Source: Cheiracanthium punctorium (lineage: Eukaryota > Arthropoda > Arachnida > Araneae > Cheiracanthiidae). From it: DNA of 64,000 bases. The notes beneath the pieces were generated by a model that worked only from the letters and a program-made list of their open reading frames with translations, searched no databases and had not been told where the DNA came from. The stretch spans positions 62,001 through 126,000 of the forward strand of contig JAWZYV010000696.1 in the NCBI GenBank assembly GCA_038373885.1, written 5' to 3'. A program made the position numbers and the translations under genes. Below, piece after piece: positions 1 through 11,053 of this stretch (position 1 is its first letter; every line of letters begins with the position of its first letter).

Positions 1-223
1 TTAAACACATTTTATAGATATAAATTAAATACATACATGCTTGAAAAAAAAAAAAAAAAACCCTCATTGACACGATACTCGTGTGAATGGTGTGTGGTAA
101 GGTTTATGACGCTACAGAATACTGTTCGTATACCGAATTCCAATTCGTACTTAGTCCAAAAAAAAAAATCTACCAAGTGGCTCGCATATAAAAAAAAAAC
201 TTATGTTAGGACACTTATCTTAA

Positions 224-762
224 CCCTTTCACGCGCGGTGTCCTCGCCGTGAGGACACTAAACTCCGACGTTTTGACTGTTGCCAGTCACAAAGAATAGA
301 TTGGATTTCTATAAAAATAGTTGCGGGTGACATAGCTCCACGAGAATCCTCTACTTTTGAGCATGTCAATTCCCGTAAAGAGGAAAAGGAAAAAAAAAAA
401 AAAAAATGTCAGTGCTGTTAAAAATAAGCGTGACATCTGCTGAAAAATGGAAGAACGCGAGAACAGCTGGACAGATTGCCCAATGCCGAAAAAAGGGCTG
501 CCGTGGCCATCGCTCGACTTAACTACCAGCAAGATGGCGGACGATCGAAACGTTCATCGCGTGCCACAGATCGAGAGGCCTTTTTTTGACGACACATTGG
601 TAGCGACTCTCGTCTTCAGAAACTAGATTAAAAATTAATAGTCTCTAGATGTGTGGCACGCGATGAACGTTTCTATCGTCCGCCATCTTACTGGTAGTTA
701 AGTCGAGCGATGGCAACGGCTGCCCTTTTTTCAGCATTGGGAAAGGGTTGCGCCTCAAAGGG
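224..762 (+). mobile_element. piggyBac-like MITE pbA, copy 1
   Basis: Flanked by TTAA on both sides (220-223 and 763-766), the piggyBac-type target duplication. The left tip is a variant of CCCTTTAACGCGCAGTG and the right tip reads CCCTTTGAGGCGCAA on the minus strand. Positions about 480-580 and 650-745 are inverted copies of each other (motifs GCCGTTGCCATCGCTCG and GATCGAAACGTTCATCG), so the right half can fold into a long hairpin. No transposase frame is present, so the copy is non-autonomous. Confidence 0.82.
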
Positions 763-766
763 TTAA

Positions 767-1502
767 AGTACCAACGTACATATCGCTCGTTAGCTTCAAC
801 ATCATCCGAACTCAAAAATCACGAATTTTTAAGCTACTCCCACAGGTACACATACAATGATGTAAACTTTTAACAAGTAGAGTATCATTTCTGAGCTTAC
901 AAAATTTACCCGTGGGATGGTCAAAGTGACCTTTCGGAGAATATGCATTTCTTTATTTTCACGGGGCTTCAAACATGGCACTTCCTGTAAAATCATGAAA
1001 TTCGACTTATGACATTGCTACATACAGCAAATGGGCAATATATGTTGTGCAACTTTCGTGACATGTTTAATTTAAAAAAATTTATAACTTGCAGTTCTAA
1101 AATAAATGTTAACAGAAATTACTCCGAGAAAAGTCATTCGAATTTTAAAATAAATCTTTTCGACTTATATAATTCCACTCCAGTATTTCCTATTGAGTTA
1201 ATTTGCACCTAGTTTAATTCATGAAGTTGCTAAGCCTTGAAAAACACTCAACGAGTTTTCACTTATTTTCCTCTCCTCCCTTTTCCTCTTTTTTTTTTTT
1301 TTTAAATAAACGCATTAACCACCGTGTAGTTAGTTACTGTGACGTCAATAGCAAATTACACGTGCATAACCTGGAATTGTATTTTTGAAACAAAATATGG
1401 GTGCCAATCAGCACGCGTAGTGAAAATGAAAGAAAATCGAATCAATTGCCAATGCTCCCGTTGATAGTAAAAAAAAAAATTTCACTATCAACTGGCACTA
1501 TC
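767..1502. other. Unassigned AT-rich stretch
   Basis: No gene, RNA or delimited repeat seen. The short frame at 1009-1212 is AT-rich and unlike any family I know. A T-run lies near 1288-1303. Confidence 0.4.
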
Positions 1503-1510
1503 ACTTTCAC

Positions 1511-1686
1511 CAGGGCCGTACCCAGAAAAAAATTTCGGGGAGGGTCCATAAATTTCGGAGGGGGACCAAACGGTGAAAAGGGCTAAATTTTTCCTAAAAA
1601 GGCTTCATCATTATTGTTTTGTTAAAATTTTTAATTTCGGAGGGGGACTGGACTCCCCCTGGTCCACCCTCCCGGGTACGGCCTTG
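1511..1686. mobile_element. hAT-type MITE hatD, copy 1
   Basis: TIRs CAGGGCCGTACCCAG and CCGGGTACGGCCTTG, flanked by a perfect 8-bp duplication ACTTTCAC (1503-1510 and 1687-1694), the hAT signature. The interior carries two ATTTCGG-plus-G-run blocks and no coding sequence. A second, truncated copy starts at 55348. Confidence 0.85.
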
Positions 1687-1861
1687 ACTTTCACTATCAC
1701 TTGGCACTCATCGAAACTGAGTAAAAGTGGATGCTGTCCACTTTTATTCAGTTTCGATTTGCAAACTAGAAATACTCTGATTAAATATTTTTGTTGCTCT
1801 TATTAATTTTTAAGCAAAAATAGACTGTTCCTCTTTCTCTACATACATACAAACTTATAGT

Positions 1862-2212
1862 TTATGAAAACACTTGTAAAGATATTAACCGATTCTTGAC
1901 TAAGACAATTCTGACTTTCTGTAGGTTTTTAATTACAAATGACGCTATTGAAGGCTGTCTTGTTATACATTCAGACAGAGAATACGATGTGGAGGGTGTA
2001 GGTGGAGTCATGCGATATACTTTCACCAGAATCTTATTCACACTTTCGTCTTTTGGGACTTTTTTCAAAATGGTTTCATATTCTACGTGCTTTAGTACTA
2101 ATGCTACTAGAGCACTCTTTACAGAACATTCCAATTTTAAGCATTTAGTTATTTCTTCAGAAAATCTTATTGGTTCTTTTTTTCTACCACATTTATCTGG
2201 AATTGTATTCAT
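1862..2212 (-). CDS. Unrecognised 116-codon frame
   Basis: An ATG-initiated minus-strand frame of 116 codons with a balanced, lysine-rich composition and a C-terminal region rich in Ser, Thr and Pro. I recognise no domain. The short stretch QPSIASF resembles the Q-x-x-I-x-x-F core of PCNA-interacting peptides, which also occur in some transposases, but the second aromatic residue is absent. The opposite strand has an equally long overlapping frame, so coding status is doubtful. It could be a chance frame or a decayed transposase fragment. Confidence 0.12.
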   Translation of the reverse strand: MNTIPDKCGRKKEPIRFSEEITKCLKLECSVKSALVALVLKHVEYETILKKVPKDESVNKILVKVYRMTPPTPSTSYSLSECITRQPSIASFVIKNLQKVRIVLVKNRLISLQVFS

Positions 2213-2311
2213 CTTTGTTATTTTTGTGGAGGGGGGGGGGGAAATGAATTTAACACTTTAAGTATACCAAAACATCCAACTCCACCGCTGATGAAACTCA
2301 CTGTGACAGAG

Positions 2312-2742
2312 CAGGGGTTCCCAAACTTTTTTGGCCGCGGCACCCTCGTGAGGCTAAAAACTTTCGAGGCAGGTTTCCTTTAAAGCAATAGGTATATGAA
2401 GGCTAGAATGAAGCAGTTTGGATGAATTTTACTTTTTTTACTTTGTTTATAGGGTTAACTACCAAGAAGTACTCTCTTGGGAAAGGGATATAGAATTTTG
2501 ACACCCCCCATTTCAGGGAGTCCTGTAAAAGAGAGGCTACTGGATACAACTCTTGAACTTGACTGAAATATTTTTGAGCCCACTTTGTCATCGGCTTGGC
2601 CAACTTTTTTGTAGGATACCGGTTCAGATGAAATTATTTGATTATACTCCACCAAAACACTTTTCTTGATTATCTCCACGGCACCCCTGGCATACGCTCG
2701 TGGCACCCTAAGGTGCCGCGGCACACAGTTTGGGAACCTCTG
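2312..2742. mobile_element. hAT-type MITE hatG, copy 1
   Basis: TIRs CAGGGGTTCCCAAAC and GTTTGGGAACCTCTG, followed by subterminal CGCGGCACCC-type blocks. The flanks TGACAGAG and ACTTAGAG match poorly, so the TSD has decayed. Copy 2 (57997-58658) shares the interior and has a perfect TSD, which supports the assignment. Confidence 0.72.
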
Positions 2743-3016
2743 ACTTAGAGCATATTTTTCCTCTGCACTTAACTATACTAAATGATGTATCCGACAGCAC
2801 TGCTCAATACAGAGGATTGAGAAAAAAGCAGATAAGTTATAAAGTTCACCTTTTAGTCTTGGTTCAGATTTTTTAGTTTATTGTTCCTGTTTTCAGTTTC
2901 GGTTTATGCTCTAGATCAGTCTTGGAGAAAAACTTCCCTAATAGCACAGATGGTCACAAAAGAGTCGATGTGACGTCACAGAGGGTCACAATTGTCACAG
3001 GACTGTCACATACTCA

Positions 3017-3235
3017 CGTTGTGACTTGTGAGTGATGTGACTCTACTGTGCAGTCACTGTGAAGTTCATTTGTGACCAGTCACCAGGTGACATCGCCGTG
3101 AAGTCACCATGTGACTAGTATGTGATCGGTCGCTAAGTGACTCCACTGTGAAGTCACTATGCGACTAGTATGTGATCGATTGCTCAGTGACTCCACTGTG
3201 AAGTCACTGTGTGACTATTTTGTGACTACTGATTT
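3017..3235 (+). repeat. 50-bp tandem array rich in GTGAC
   Basis: About four diverged units of 50 bp. The best-matched pair is 3117-3166 and 3167-3216, each running AGTATGTGATCG ... CACTGTGAAGTCACT. The array forms the left subterminal region of element T1. Confidence 0.75.
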
Positions 3236-4227
3236 TTTTGGACTTCAAAATGACGTCATACAGCCGCTTTTCACTCATTTTTTCTAATATTTTGTGGCAA
3301 TTTCTTTCGTGAAACATTTAATAAATAAATCCGAAAATAGTAATTCAATAAAACCTCGCAGTTATGGAATTTAGTTTAATTTATTAATTTTTAAATTATT
3401 TCGTTTAAACAAGACAATAATATTTATAAAAAAATATTCTTAAAAATATTAGAGTTGAGAGTTCTAATCACAATGGTGAAAACTAAGTATCTGTGAGTAA
3501 AATTAACAATTTCTTTCATATCCCCATGGCATATATGTTTCGATAGCGTAATGTAAGGTTTAAATTTCGGGGGGGGGGGGAATATCCGGTATTTTCAACC
3601 TTATTGTAACTAGAGTAAATACAAATGTCTCAAAATTGCTGTTTTTTAATAATTGCTTTAAGTTTTCAGATCCCCCTTTAAATACGTGTCTGGTATGTTT
3701 GAAAGTTCCACTACGAAAAATTTGAGGTAAAACTATGGGTCTAAGTCAAAAACACTTTATTTATTTTATCTAATGCATGTTTTTCCAATTAATTTTATTT
3801 ATTTTTATACGAAATCCCTTTTAGGCAAAATATAGCAAAAATATAAATCTTATCCCTCATACCTTAATATAAATCAAACCCCACATGTCGCACATTACAA
3901 ATTTATTTCATAACCGAATAAAAAATTTCAATAAATCATTAGTTTTTTCGGATGAATACTTAAATAAAACAGCACATTATCTCCTGAAAATAATTTATGT
4001 GGAAAAAGAAAGATTTCCAAGATTTTTAATTTATATTTATTAATTATGATATTTTTTATATTATTTATAAAATACTCGCAGAATATAAAATTTATTTATA
4101 ACATAAATATATATTTTATATATAAAACTTATTTATAAAATACTCACAGAAAAATTTTAAATTTCCAAAAGAAGCCGTCAGAACTAGATTTTGCAGCAAT
4201 CAGTTTACTTTTAAAGGACCCCGAGCA

Positions 4228-4300
4228 AGGTAATCACAGCGTTGCGGTAAGGTGCTGGGCTATTAACCATTGGCTCCAGGGTTCGATTCTGGACCTCAAC
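4228..4300 (+). repeat. tRNA-like block (SINE head or tRNA pseudogene)
   Basis: Contains an A-box-like GCGGTAAGGTGCTGGGC and a B-box-like GGGTTCGATTCTGG at suitable spacing, as in tRNA-derived SINEs. It does not fold as a convincing intact tRNA. It lies inside element T1 near the right end. Confidence 0.5.
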
Positions 4301-4541
4301 TTTTTCTTGCCTGAGAGTTTGGTGCTGCCATCTGGTGTATATTTTCGGTAACTCTTTTTCCCCGAATTTTTTCGCTGTTGCAAAGCTGTCCCATCGTGAC
4401 TTCTCTGAACGGTAACAATGCGATTACACAGCGAGAGGACATAGGGACTCTGGCGTGACTTTGCTGCGGAGTCGCGGCGACTGTTTGTAACTCTATTGTG
4501 TGGTCGCATTTCAGTCACAGGGGACTGTTGTGCTATTAGGG

Positions 4542-5656
4542 TTATTATGATTGTAGTATATGTCGCATAGAATTGGCTCGTGAATGAAAATAAATTTTTA
4601 GCTAATTTTCCCTTTTTTAGTTTTAGTTCAGAACTTTTATATTTATTCGTTTTTGATTCTGATTCAGGTGTGAAGCAGAACAGATTTTAGTTAGCCTCGA
4701 AATGACTGGTTTTCAAATGAAGATTAAATGAAGGAATTTTTCATTTCCAACAAAAGTTTTAGAAATTTAAAAGTACAATTGTGAAAGTGTTTACTTTTTT
4801 TCAGTACTATATTGTTATATGGTATATAAAAATTCTAAAAAAGCCTAAAAACAAAAATAAAATTCTATTTTATTTTTTCAATAAAAATGCTAAGTTTATG
4901 CTATGTAATAAAAGAAACCCCCTTTTTTCATGTGCATTATAATTACATTAATTATTTAATAACTAATTTATTATTTTATTTCAATTTAATTTTTTAGCAA
5001 AGTATTCCATAAAATTGATTGCTTTACTATGTAGTTTATCTTTTTTTGGGTGTATTAATTGGGGGTATATGATTGTAATTTTGGGTGTATATGATTCATA
5101 TGCGATTACTTTTAATGAATAATTAAAAAAATATATCGTTATTTTTGCTAAATTGTTATATTAATATTCTTGTCAAAATGTAGGAACAAAGTTTGGTTCT
5201 CTTAATGCATCACACGCCGTGGCAGTCATTCTTTAAAGCGTATTTTCCAGGTATTCCGCAATTTCAAACAAAACAAAACTGGCTTACGTTAGTGGGAATG
5301 AAAAAGTAATGCTCCGTATCAGAAGACTGTCTTTAGCATTTATAGTCTTACAGGAGTACTCAAAAGAATTAAATACATTACAGTCTGTAGCGGTTTAGAA
5401 ACGATCCATTACAATCACAGTAAATACATAAACATTTAAAGTAATTTACTCTCAATTAACACCAACAACAACACACAAACTTGTTAGCACGTGCCGAAAT
5501 GTGACCACCCTCGGACAGAAAACGGGTCACCTTACGAAGGCGGTAAAGCGTGGTGATTGCAAAGTGAAATTGCACATAAAAGTTCACTATAGACAGGTGG
5601 TCATTTTAGCAGGTTCCACAGTATAGGTTATTACTAAAAATCTGCTGAGTCAGAGT
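4542..5656. other. AT-rich stretch without genes
   Basis: Very AT-rich sequence with many short A and T runs. No gene, RNA or delimited transposon found. Confidence 0.4.
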
Positions 5657-5660
5657 TTAA

Positions 5661-6167
5661 CCCTTTAACGCACAGTGTTCCCGCTCTGGGAACACCCAAC
5701 TCTGACGTTTTAACTGTTGCCAGTCACGAAGAATACATTGGATTTCTATCAAAATAGTTGCGGGTGACAGAGCTCCACGAGAAACCTTTAATTTTAGCAC
5801 GCATTTTCCGTAAAAAAAATGGTCACGATTCTTTTTAACAGCACTGACATCTGCTGAAAAATGGAAGCATGCGAGAACAGTCGGATAGATGGCCCAATGC
5901 TGAAAAAAGGGCAGCCGTTGCCATCGCTCCACTTAACTACCAGCAAGGTGGCGGACGATCGAAACGTTCATCGCGTGCCACTGATCTAGAGACACTTTTT
6001 TGACGCAGCTGGCTGCGCAAGCACAGTCAGCTGCGTCAAAATAGGGTCTCCAGATCTGTGGCACGCGATGAACGTTTCGATCGTCCGCCATCTTGCTGGT
6101 AGTTACGTCGAGCGATGGCAACGGCTGCCCTTTTTTCAGCATTGGGAAAGGGTTGCGCCCCAAAGGG
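5661..6167 (+). mobile_element. piggyBac-like MITE pbA, copy 2
   Basis: Flanked by TTAA (5657-5660 and 6168-6171) with the left tip CCCTTTAACGCACAGTG. Next to the left tip, GTGTTCCCGCTCTGGGAACAC can form a small hairpin, a feature of most copies. The right half is a palindrome centred near 6010 (CAGCTGACTGTG region). Two frames of 76-91 codons on the minus strand lie wholly inside the repeat and are not genes. Confidence 0.87.
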
Positions 6168-6171
6168 TTAA

Positions 6172-7098
6172 GAAATATGTCTGATGGTATTTAATTATGA
6201 ACAGACTCAGACTACACACGTTGGGCCGCTTTCCACACCGAGAGGGAACCGCTCGCCGCTAGGCCAATTATCACTTGTAAGCAATCAATTTTTTGCACCG
6301 CAGAGAAAGAGGGAGATACTCTGGACAAAAGGTAATCGGCGACCGTGGATAATTTGCGGTTTCACACCCCATCTATTGTTCTATCCAGGGGTGTCCCCTG
6401 CCGCCTGGCGGAAAGCGCGGCCAAATATCCCCATTCAAATACATTGTAACGGAGGCAATCGCTGGGTGTGGGCCATGGCCTAAAGACAGGAGAAAATTTA
6501 CATTTTTAATGTTATGATGAAAAATAAATGATCAGAGTTTCAGACTTTAAAAAACAAAAGCCTTTAAAACCTCTTGACACATGCTATGTTCTAAAATTGT
6601 TTGAAGCCGACTTGCAATCATTCTGTCACAGATGCCGGCCTACACGATACTGCTGCAAAGGTAATCGTTAACGCTTGCGAAGGACTGCAGAGAGAGGGGG
6701 GGGGGATGTTCTTTCAATTGTTACAGCAAAACGGAACTAAAAGAAAACATTTAAAGAAAAAAAATGGACTGGTCAGTCGTCCTTGAAAAGCCGAAAGAAC
6801 CGAGATAAGAAAAAAAAAAAGATTTTTTTTAAGCTTATGGCGTGACAAACTTATCGATTCTCTCAAGCAACAGAACAAAAGGCATTAAGCAGGTTCATTT
6901 TATCGGTTTCATCGAACGCTAATAAAAAAGCTCCAGAACGAAACGTTTAAAAATTCAGGCGGCGGCGACGAGACGGAAACCAGAAGAGCTTACATATGAA
7001 ATCCCCGTACTAATTAGAACAACAGTCAACAATCAGGTGCGGTTACTCTTAATGAATCTCGAGATTTATAAAGTTGTCTATACCATCCAATTAGTGTA
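6172..7098. other. Unassigned stretch
   Basis: A 99-codon frame at 6184-6483 is GC-richer than its surroundings but matches no family I know. The rest has A and G runs. No TIR pair was found. Confidence 0.3.
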
Positions 7099-7102
7099 TT
7101 AA

Positions 7103-7712
7103 GCCTTTAACTCGCAGTGTTCCCGCTCTGGGAACACCCAACTATGACGTTTTGACTGTTGCCAGTCATGAAGAATAGATTGGATCTCTATAAAAACAGT
7201 TGCGAGTGACACAGCACCACGAGAATCCTTTACTTTTGAGCACGTCATTTCCCCTTAAAAAAAATGGTCACGATTCTGTTTAACAGCACTGGCATCTGCT
7301 GAAAAATGGAAGAATGCGAGAACAGCTGAATAGACTGCCCAATGCCAGTAGCGGATCCAGAAATTTTTTTTTGGGAGGGGCTAAATTTTTAAAAAAGCTT
7401 ATTTCACCCAATTAAAATGTACTTTAAATCAAAATTTTAGTCTAAACCAATGTATTAGGCTTTTGGGAGGGGCTAAGTAATAAAATAGGATCATTTTAGC
7501 TATTTAAAGTGTATAATAAAGCAGAATGTTGCCCTTGAGCAATCTCTTGGGGGGGGCTGAAGCCCCCTAGCCCCTCCCCTGGATCCGCTACTGCCCAATG
7601 CTGAAAAAAGGGCAGCCGTTGCCATCGCTCGACTTAACGACCAGCAAGAGGGCGGACGATCGAAACGTTCATCGCGTACCACAGATCTAGAGACAGCTGT
7701 CGTCAAGAAAGG
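7103..7712 (+). mobile_element. piggyBac-like MITE pbA, copy 3 (interrupted, right end lost)
   Basis: Left TTAA at 7099-7102 and a mutated tip GCCTTTAACTCGCAGTG. A hatE element is inserted at 7346-7593 with duplication of host bases. Beyond it the pbA core resumes and stops near 7712, so the right arm and right TIR are missing. Confidence 0.82.
7346..7593. mobile_element. hAT-type MITE hatE, copy 1, nested in pbA
   Basis: TIRs CAGTAGCGGATCCAG and CTGGATCCGCTACTG. A perfect 8-bp duplication CCCAATGC at 7338-7345 and 7594-7601 comes from pbA, so hatE inserted after pbA copy 3. The sequence is nearly identical to 53912-54164, suggesting recent spread. Confidence 0.93.
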
Positions 7713-8319
7713 GTAAAACGCCACTTTTAAATATATTGAGGCCTCTGATAAAAGCCTCTTTTAAATATGTTGAATTTTTCGTACGAGATTAGTTCGAAAG
7801 GAGGCGGGGGATCTTCAGTTGATTTTAAATGTAAGAGGACAAAAACGGCCACTGAGAACATTCCTTTGGACAACGCTAGCACAAGATTTCCCAATACACG
7901 AATAAGCGGCCAGGACTGCCCATTCATTTCACAAGCGTGGAGGACACTTGCCAACAAAAATTCTCGTTAGCAGATGATGGAGAGTTCATTCATGTAACCT
8001 TGAAGGATTATTTTCAGTTTCTTCAATTAAATGCTTCCTTTTATGAAACCGCATTGTGCCACGAGGCAGGTGCCTCAGCTGGTTGCGGGGCGGAAATATT
8101 ACGCAAGAAACCGGCTGGCAAACTGCCTGCTGCCTTAGCGTATTTCAACGGCTAACGTAACGCTACTTAATCGAATCAAGATAAATGTTTTGAGAACGCA
8201 TTGTTAGCATTGTGTTTCAAAGCAGAAAATTTGGAAAACGAGAAAGAGGAGTCATGCGAACGCACTGTTTTTTAAAAGCTTTGCAACACTATATTTTACG
8301 AATGTGCTACTGTCTCCCT
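7713..8319. other. Unassigned stretch
   Basis: Short overlapping frames (7767-7970, 7937-8155) without recognisable domains. No repeat boundaries found. Confidence 0.3.
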
Positions 8320-8323
8320 TTAA

Positions 8324-8761
8324 ACCTTTAAAGCTCAGTGGTCCCGCGCTGGGAACACCAAACTCTGACGTTTTGACTGCTGCCAGTCACGAAGAATAGA
8401 TTTGATTTCTATAAAAATAGTTGCGGGTGACATAGTTCCACGAGAATCCTTTACTTTTTAGCACGTCATTTCCCATAAAAAAAATTGTCACGATTATTTT
8501 TTAACAGCACTGGCATCTGCTCAAAAAAGGGCAGCCGTTGCCATCGCTCGACTTAACTACCAGCAAGAGGGCGGACGATCGAAACGTTCATCGAGTGCCA
8601 CAGATCTAGAGACCCCCTTTTTTGACGACAAAAAAGGGGGTCTCTAGATCTGTGGCACTCGATGAACGTTTCGATCGTCCGCCCTCTTGCTGGTAGTTAA
8701 GTCGAGCGATGGCAACGGCTGCCCTTTTTTCAGCATTGAGAAAGGGTTGCGCCTCAAAGGT
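8324..8761 (+). mobile_element. piggyBac-like MITE pbA, copy 4, with a perfect hairpin
   Basis: TTAA at 8320-8323 and 8762-8765, with slightly decayed tips. Positions 8523-8624 and 8629-8730 are exact reverse complements: a 102-bp stem with a 4-nt loop ACGA. Both arms carry the same departures from other copies (CGAGTGCC in place of CGCGTGCC, and AGAGGGCGG in place of AGATGGCGG). Confidence 0.88.
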
Positions 8762-8765
8762 TTAA

Positions 8766-8874
8766 CGTAGACACGACGGCAGATATCCCCTTCCCGGGCC
8801 TATCGTTACTTGCTGGCACGCCTGGGGTTGCACTTAAAATAGATGGGGTCTTAACGAAGATGGGAGTGAACAGG
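8766..8874. mobile_element. Possible piggyBac-like element end (TTAACCTGTTC type)
   Basis: Directly abuts the right TTAA of pbA copy 4 and ends GGGAGTGAACAGG followed by TTAA (8875-8878). The same tip, read as CCTGTTCGC or CCTGTTCAC next to TTAA, recurs at 9382, 31181 and 51504. No second TIR is clear, so this is a fragment. Confidence 0.35.
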
Positions 8875-8878
8875 TTAA

Positions 8879-9532
8879 GTATACTAAACATTGAGGAGTC
8901 CCCCCCCCCCTTAATTTTTAATATTAAATAATTCACTGTCAAAATTCTATTTCAGTTCTTTTGTTTGTTCCTGCAAGAGTTCCATAAGCCCTGATTACCG
9001 TTATGGATACTTGGGACAATGGAGAATTTCTAAATAGGATAGCTAGGCTATAGCCTAATGCCGCAAATTTTTGAAGGCGCAAAAATAGGTGTCTTACTGG
9101 TTTAACCTCAGACTGTAGGAAGGAGGTGAAATAGTAAATCCGTCTCAGCTTGCTTGGGGCACGTGTCTTGGGCACTACATGCGGGTAGAGGCTAAAAATT
9201 AACTTAAGACTAAAATACCCGTTATCAACATAGTGAGCCAGCTATATATAGGGGTACAACACTTCAAAAATGCCCTGAACATTAAAAAAAAAAATGTTAT
9301 GGAAAGCAGCCGAATTTATTCTTAGTACAAGTTCTAAGAGCAGTGATTAAAATAAACTCCAACGTGTCTAATTAGCTTTAACCTGTTCGCCCCCATCGTT
9401 GGAAAAAAAGGAGTGTCGACGATTCCCCTTTCGAGTTCCATCGTTGCTTCCCGGCTTGGGTATTTGAATGCTTCAGTTGTGGCACAGCTTTGAAACGATG
9501 AGTTCGTATACGTTAATCATTCATTAAGCAAT
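8879..9532. other. Unassigned stretch with a TTAACCTGTTCGC tip
   Basis: Contains TTAA (9378-9381) followed by CCTGTTCGCCCCCATCG, a probable transposon tip. Otherwise no gene or delimited repeat. Confidence 0.3.
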
Positions 9533-9540
9533 AGTACAAG

Positions 9541-9703
9541 CAGGGGCGTAGCCAAGGGGGGTCATAACTCCACACCATGAGGAATTTTTTGCCATACAAA
9601 ATGTATATTCTCCACTCCCTTATCACACAATGTATGCATATATGTAAGTTGCAGTAGTCGTAACCCCCCCCCCCTCCATGAAAAATTTCTGGCTATGCCA
9701 CTG
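9541..9703 (+). mobile_element. hAT-type MITE hatC, copy 1
   Basis: TIRs CAGGGGCGTAGCCAAGG and TGGCTATGCCACTG. A perfect 8-bp TSD AGTACAAG at 9533-9540 and 9704-9711. Shares the interior GCCATACAAAATGTATATTC and GTAGTCGTAACC with six other copies. Confidence 0.92.
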
Positions 9704-9791
9704 AGTACAAGTATGAATACAAGTGTTCTGCAGTTCTGCTCTAGGCATGATTTATCTAGTTTCCCCCTCCCCTTGACGACGTATACTCTGG

Positions 9792-9948
9792 CATGGGCGC
9801 CGGCAGAATATTTCCCGGGGGGGGGGGCAAAGACTACTTCAACGTATGGTTACCATGTTGGAAAGAGCAAAAAAGCAGGGGAAAACAATGCATAGAAAAA
9901 TCCAGGGAGGGCATTGCCCCACCCTGCCCTGTGCTGCCGGCGCCCATG
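9792..9948 (+). mobile_element. hAT-type MITE hatV, copy 1
   Basis: TIRs CATGGGCGCCGGCAG and CTGCCGGCGCCCATG. Flanks TACTCTGG (9784-9791) and TACGCTGG (9949-9956) match at 7 of 8. Two further copies sit inside the Helentron-like element at 27159 and 27498. Confidence 0.85.
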
Positions 9949-9956
9949 TACGCTGG

Positions 9957-11053
9957 TGTAACATTTCCCACTGTGCCAGACTCAAATTTTAAATTCTCGT
10001 ATGGAAGTTAACTGCTTTAAAGCACTTTCCCATTAAGAAGTTCAAGTGCTGCTGCGCTACGTTCTGGAAAGAGAAACACTGTCATTTTAAAAGGCAAACG
10101 TAATATCCTTGAATGGCCTGAAGCTAGCTTGCAGCTGGACATTTCAGCCATACCGGTGACATGACGGACAGTTATTGAGGAAATATTCGGCTTTGACCAT
10201 TGGCAAGATGCCTAGTTTGCATTACGCACCATCCACTATTAGGAAACACCATTGTTCTCGCTGGCAGAAATAGTCAGCGTCGTATCGGACAATAAATGTT
10301 TAGTCTGTACAATGGATTAATCAAAGAAACAAAATTCTGAGTTATTTTTTTTTTCTTTTAAATTTAAACGCTTTTCGCAATAGCTACAAACGAAATTTCA
10401 AGTATTCAGCAGTATTCAGTAAATAAGGTTGATGCAACTTTTTTAAAAAATGTCAATTACTACAAAATTACAAGCCCACATTTAGAAGTTTTTAGGGAAG
10501 GGAGATCTGAAATAGTTTCATATTTTAAATACGCAGTAAAGGGCTATACATATTTAAAAGCCTATCATAATGTGTTGGCCATTCCCCCCCCCCCTCCTCT
10601 CTTGTTCATTACGTTGGAAAGTGTACCATAGTCTATGTGTCGGCCCCATTTTCTTCCTTGTTTTATTCGAAAGTACCATAATCTATATGTTGGCCTCGTT
10701 TCTTATCTTGCTTCTTCCATTAAGTTTGAAAGTATCACAATCCACGAGTATGTCGTATTTGTCTTCCTTATTCCATAAAATACTTAAATTGAAATCTATT
10801 AAAATCTGAAATTATCTACTAAAGCTGTTTTACAATCTTCATCAGACATATTCTAATTATATCTTTACTTACACCAATATTACCATTAACAGTGACACAT
10901 TAAAACAGAATGGTTTGGCAATTTCTTGCCTAATATAGTAGATATCGCGAAGATGGGTTCAGTCTTGGGGACTTGTTTTTTTACGGCGAACTTGGCAATG
11001 AATCGTCAAAATGGTCAGCCTTGGCGACTTAAGATATTTCAGTACCTCCCTTA
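9957..11053. other. Unassigned stretch
   Basis: Single-copy-looking sequence at 10010-10320, then AT-rich DNA with poly-C at 10586-10594. The 79-codon frame at 10570-10809 is hydrophobic and repetitive and is not considered a gene. Confidence 0.3.

Larger units (their letters stand above)
2936..4541. mobile_element. Unassigned TIR element, copy T1
   Basis: Bounded by a 13-bp inverted repeat, CCCTAATAGCACA at 2936-2948 and its complement at 4529-4541. Both subterminal regions are rich in GTGAC/GTCAC motifs, and the left one is a 50-bp tandem array. A tRNA-like block lies about 240 bp inside the right end. The interior is AT-rich without a transposase. Flanking TT/TT could be a 2-bp duplication. 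The superfamily is not clear to me. Compare 33442-34353. Confidence 0.5.

Noticed and set aside
2304..2750. 8-bp TSD around hatG copy 1
   Set aside because: Only four of eight bases match, so no duplication is claimed.
4228..4300. Genuine tRNA gene
   Set aside because: A-box and B-box-like motifs are present but the arms do not pair as a cloverleaf, and it lies inside a repeat element.
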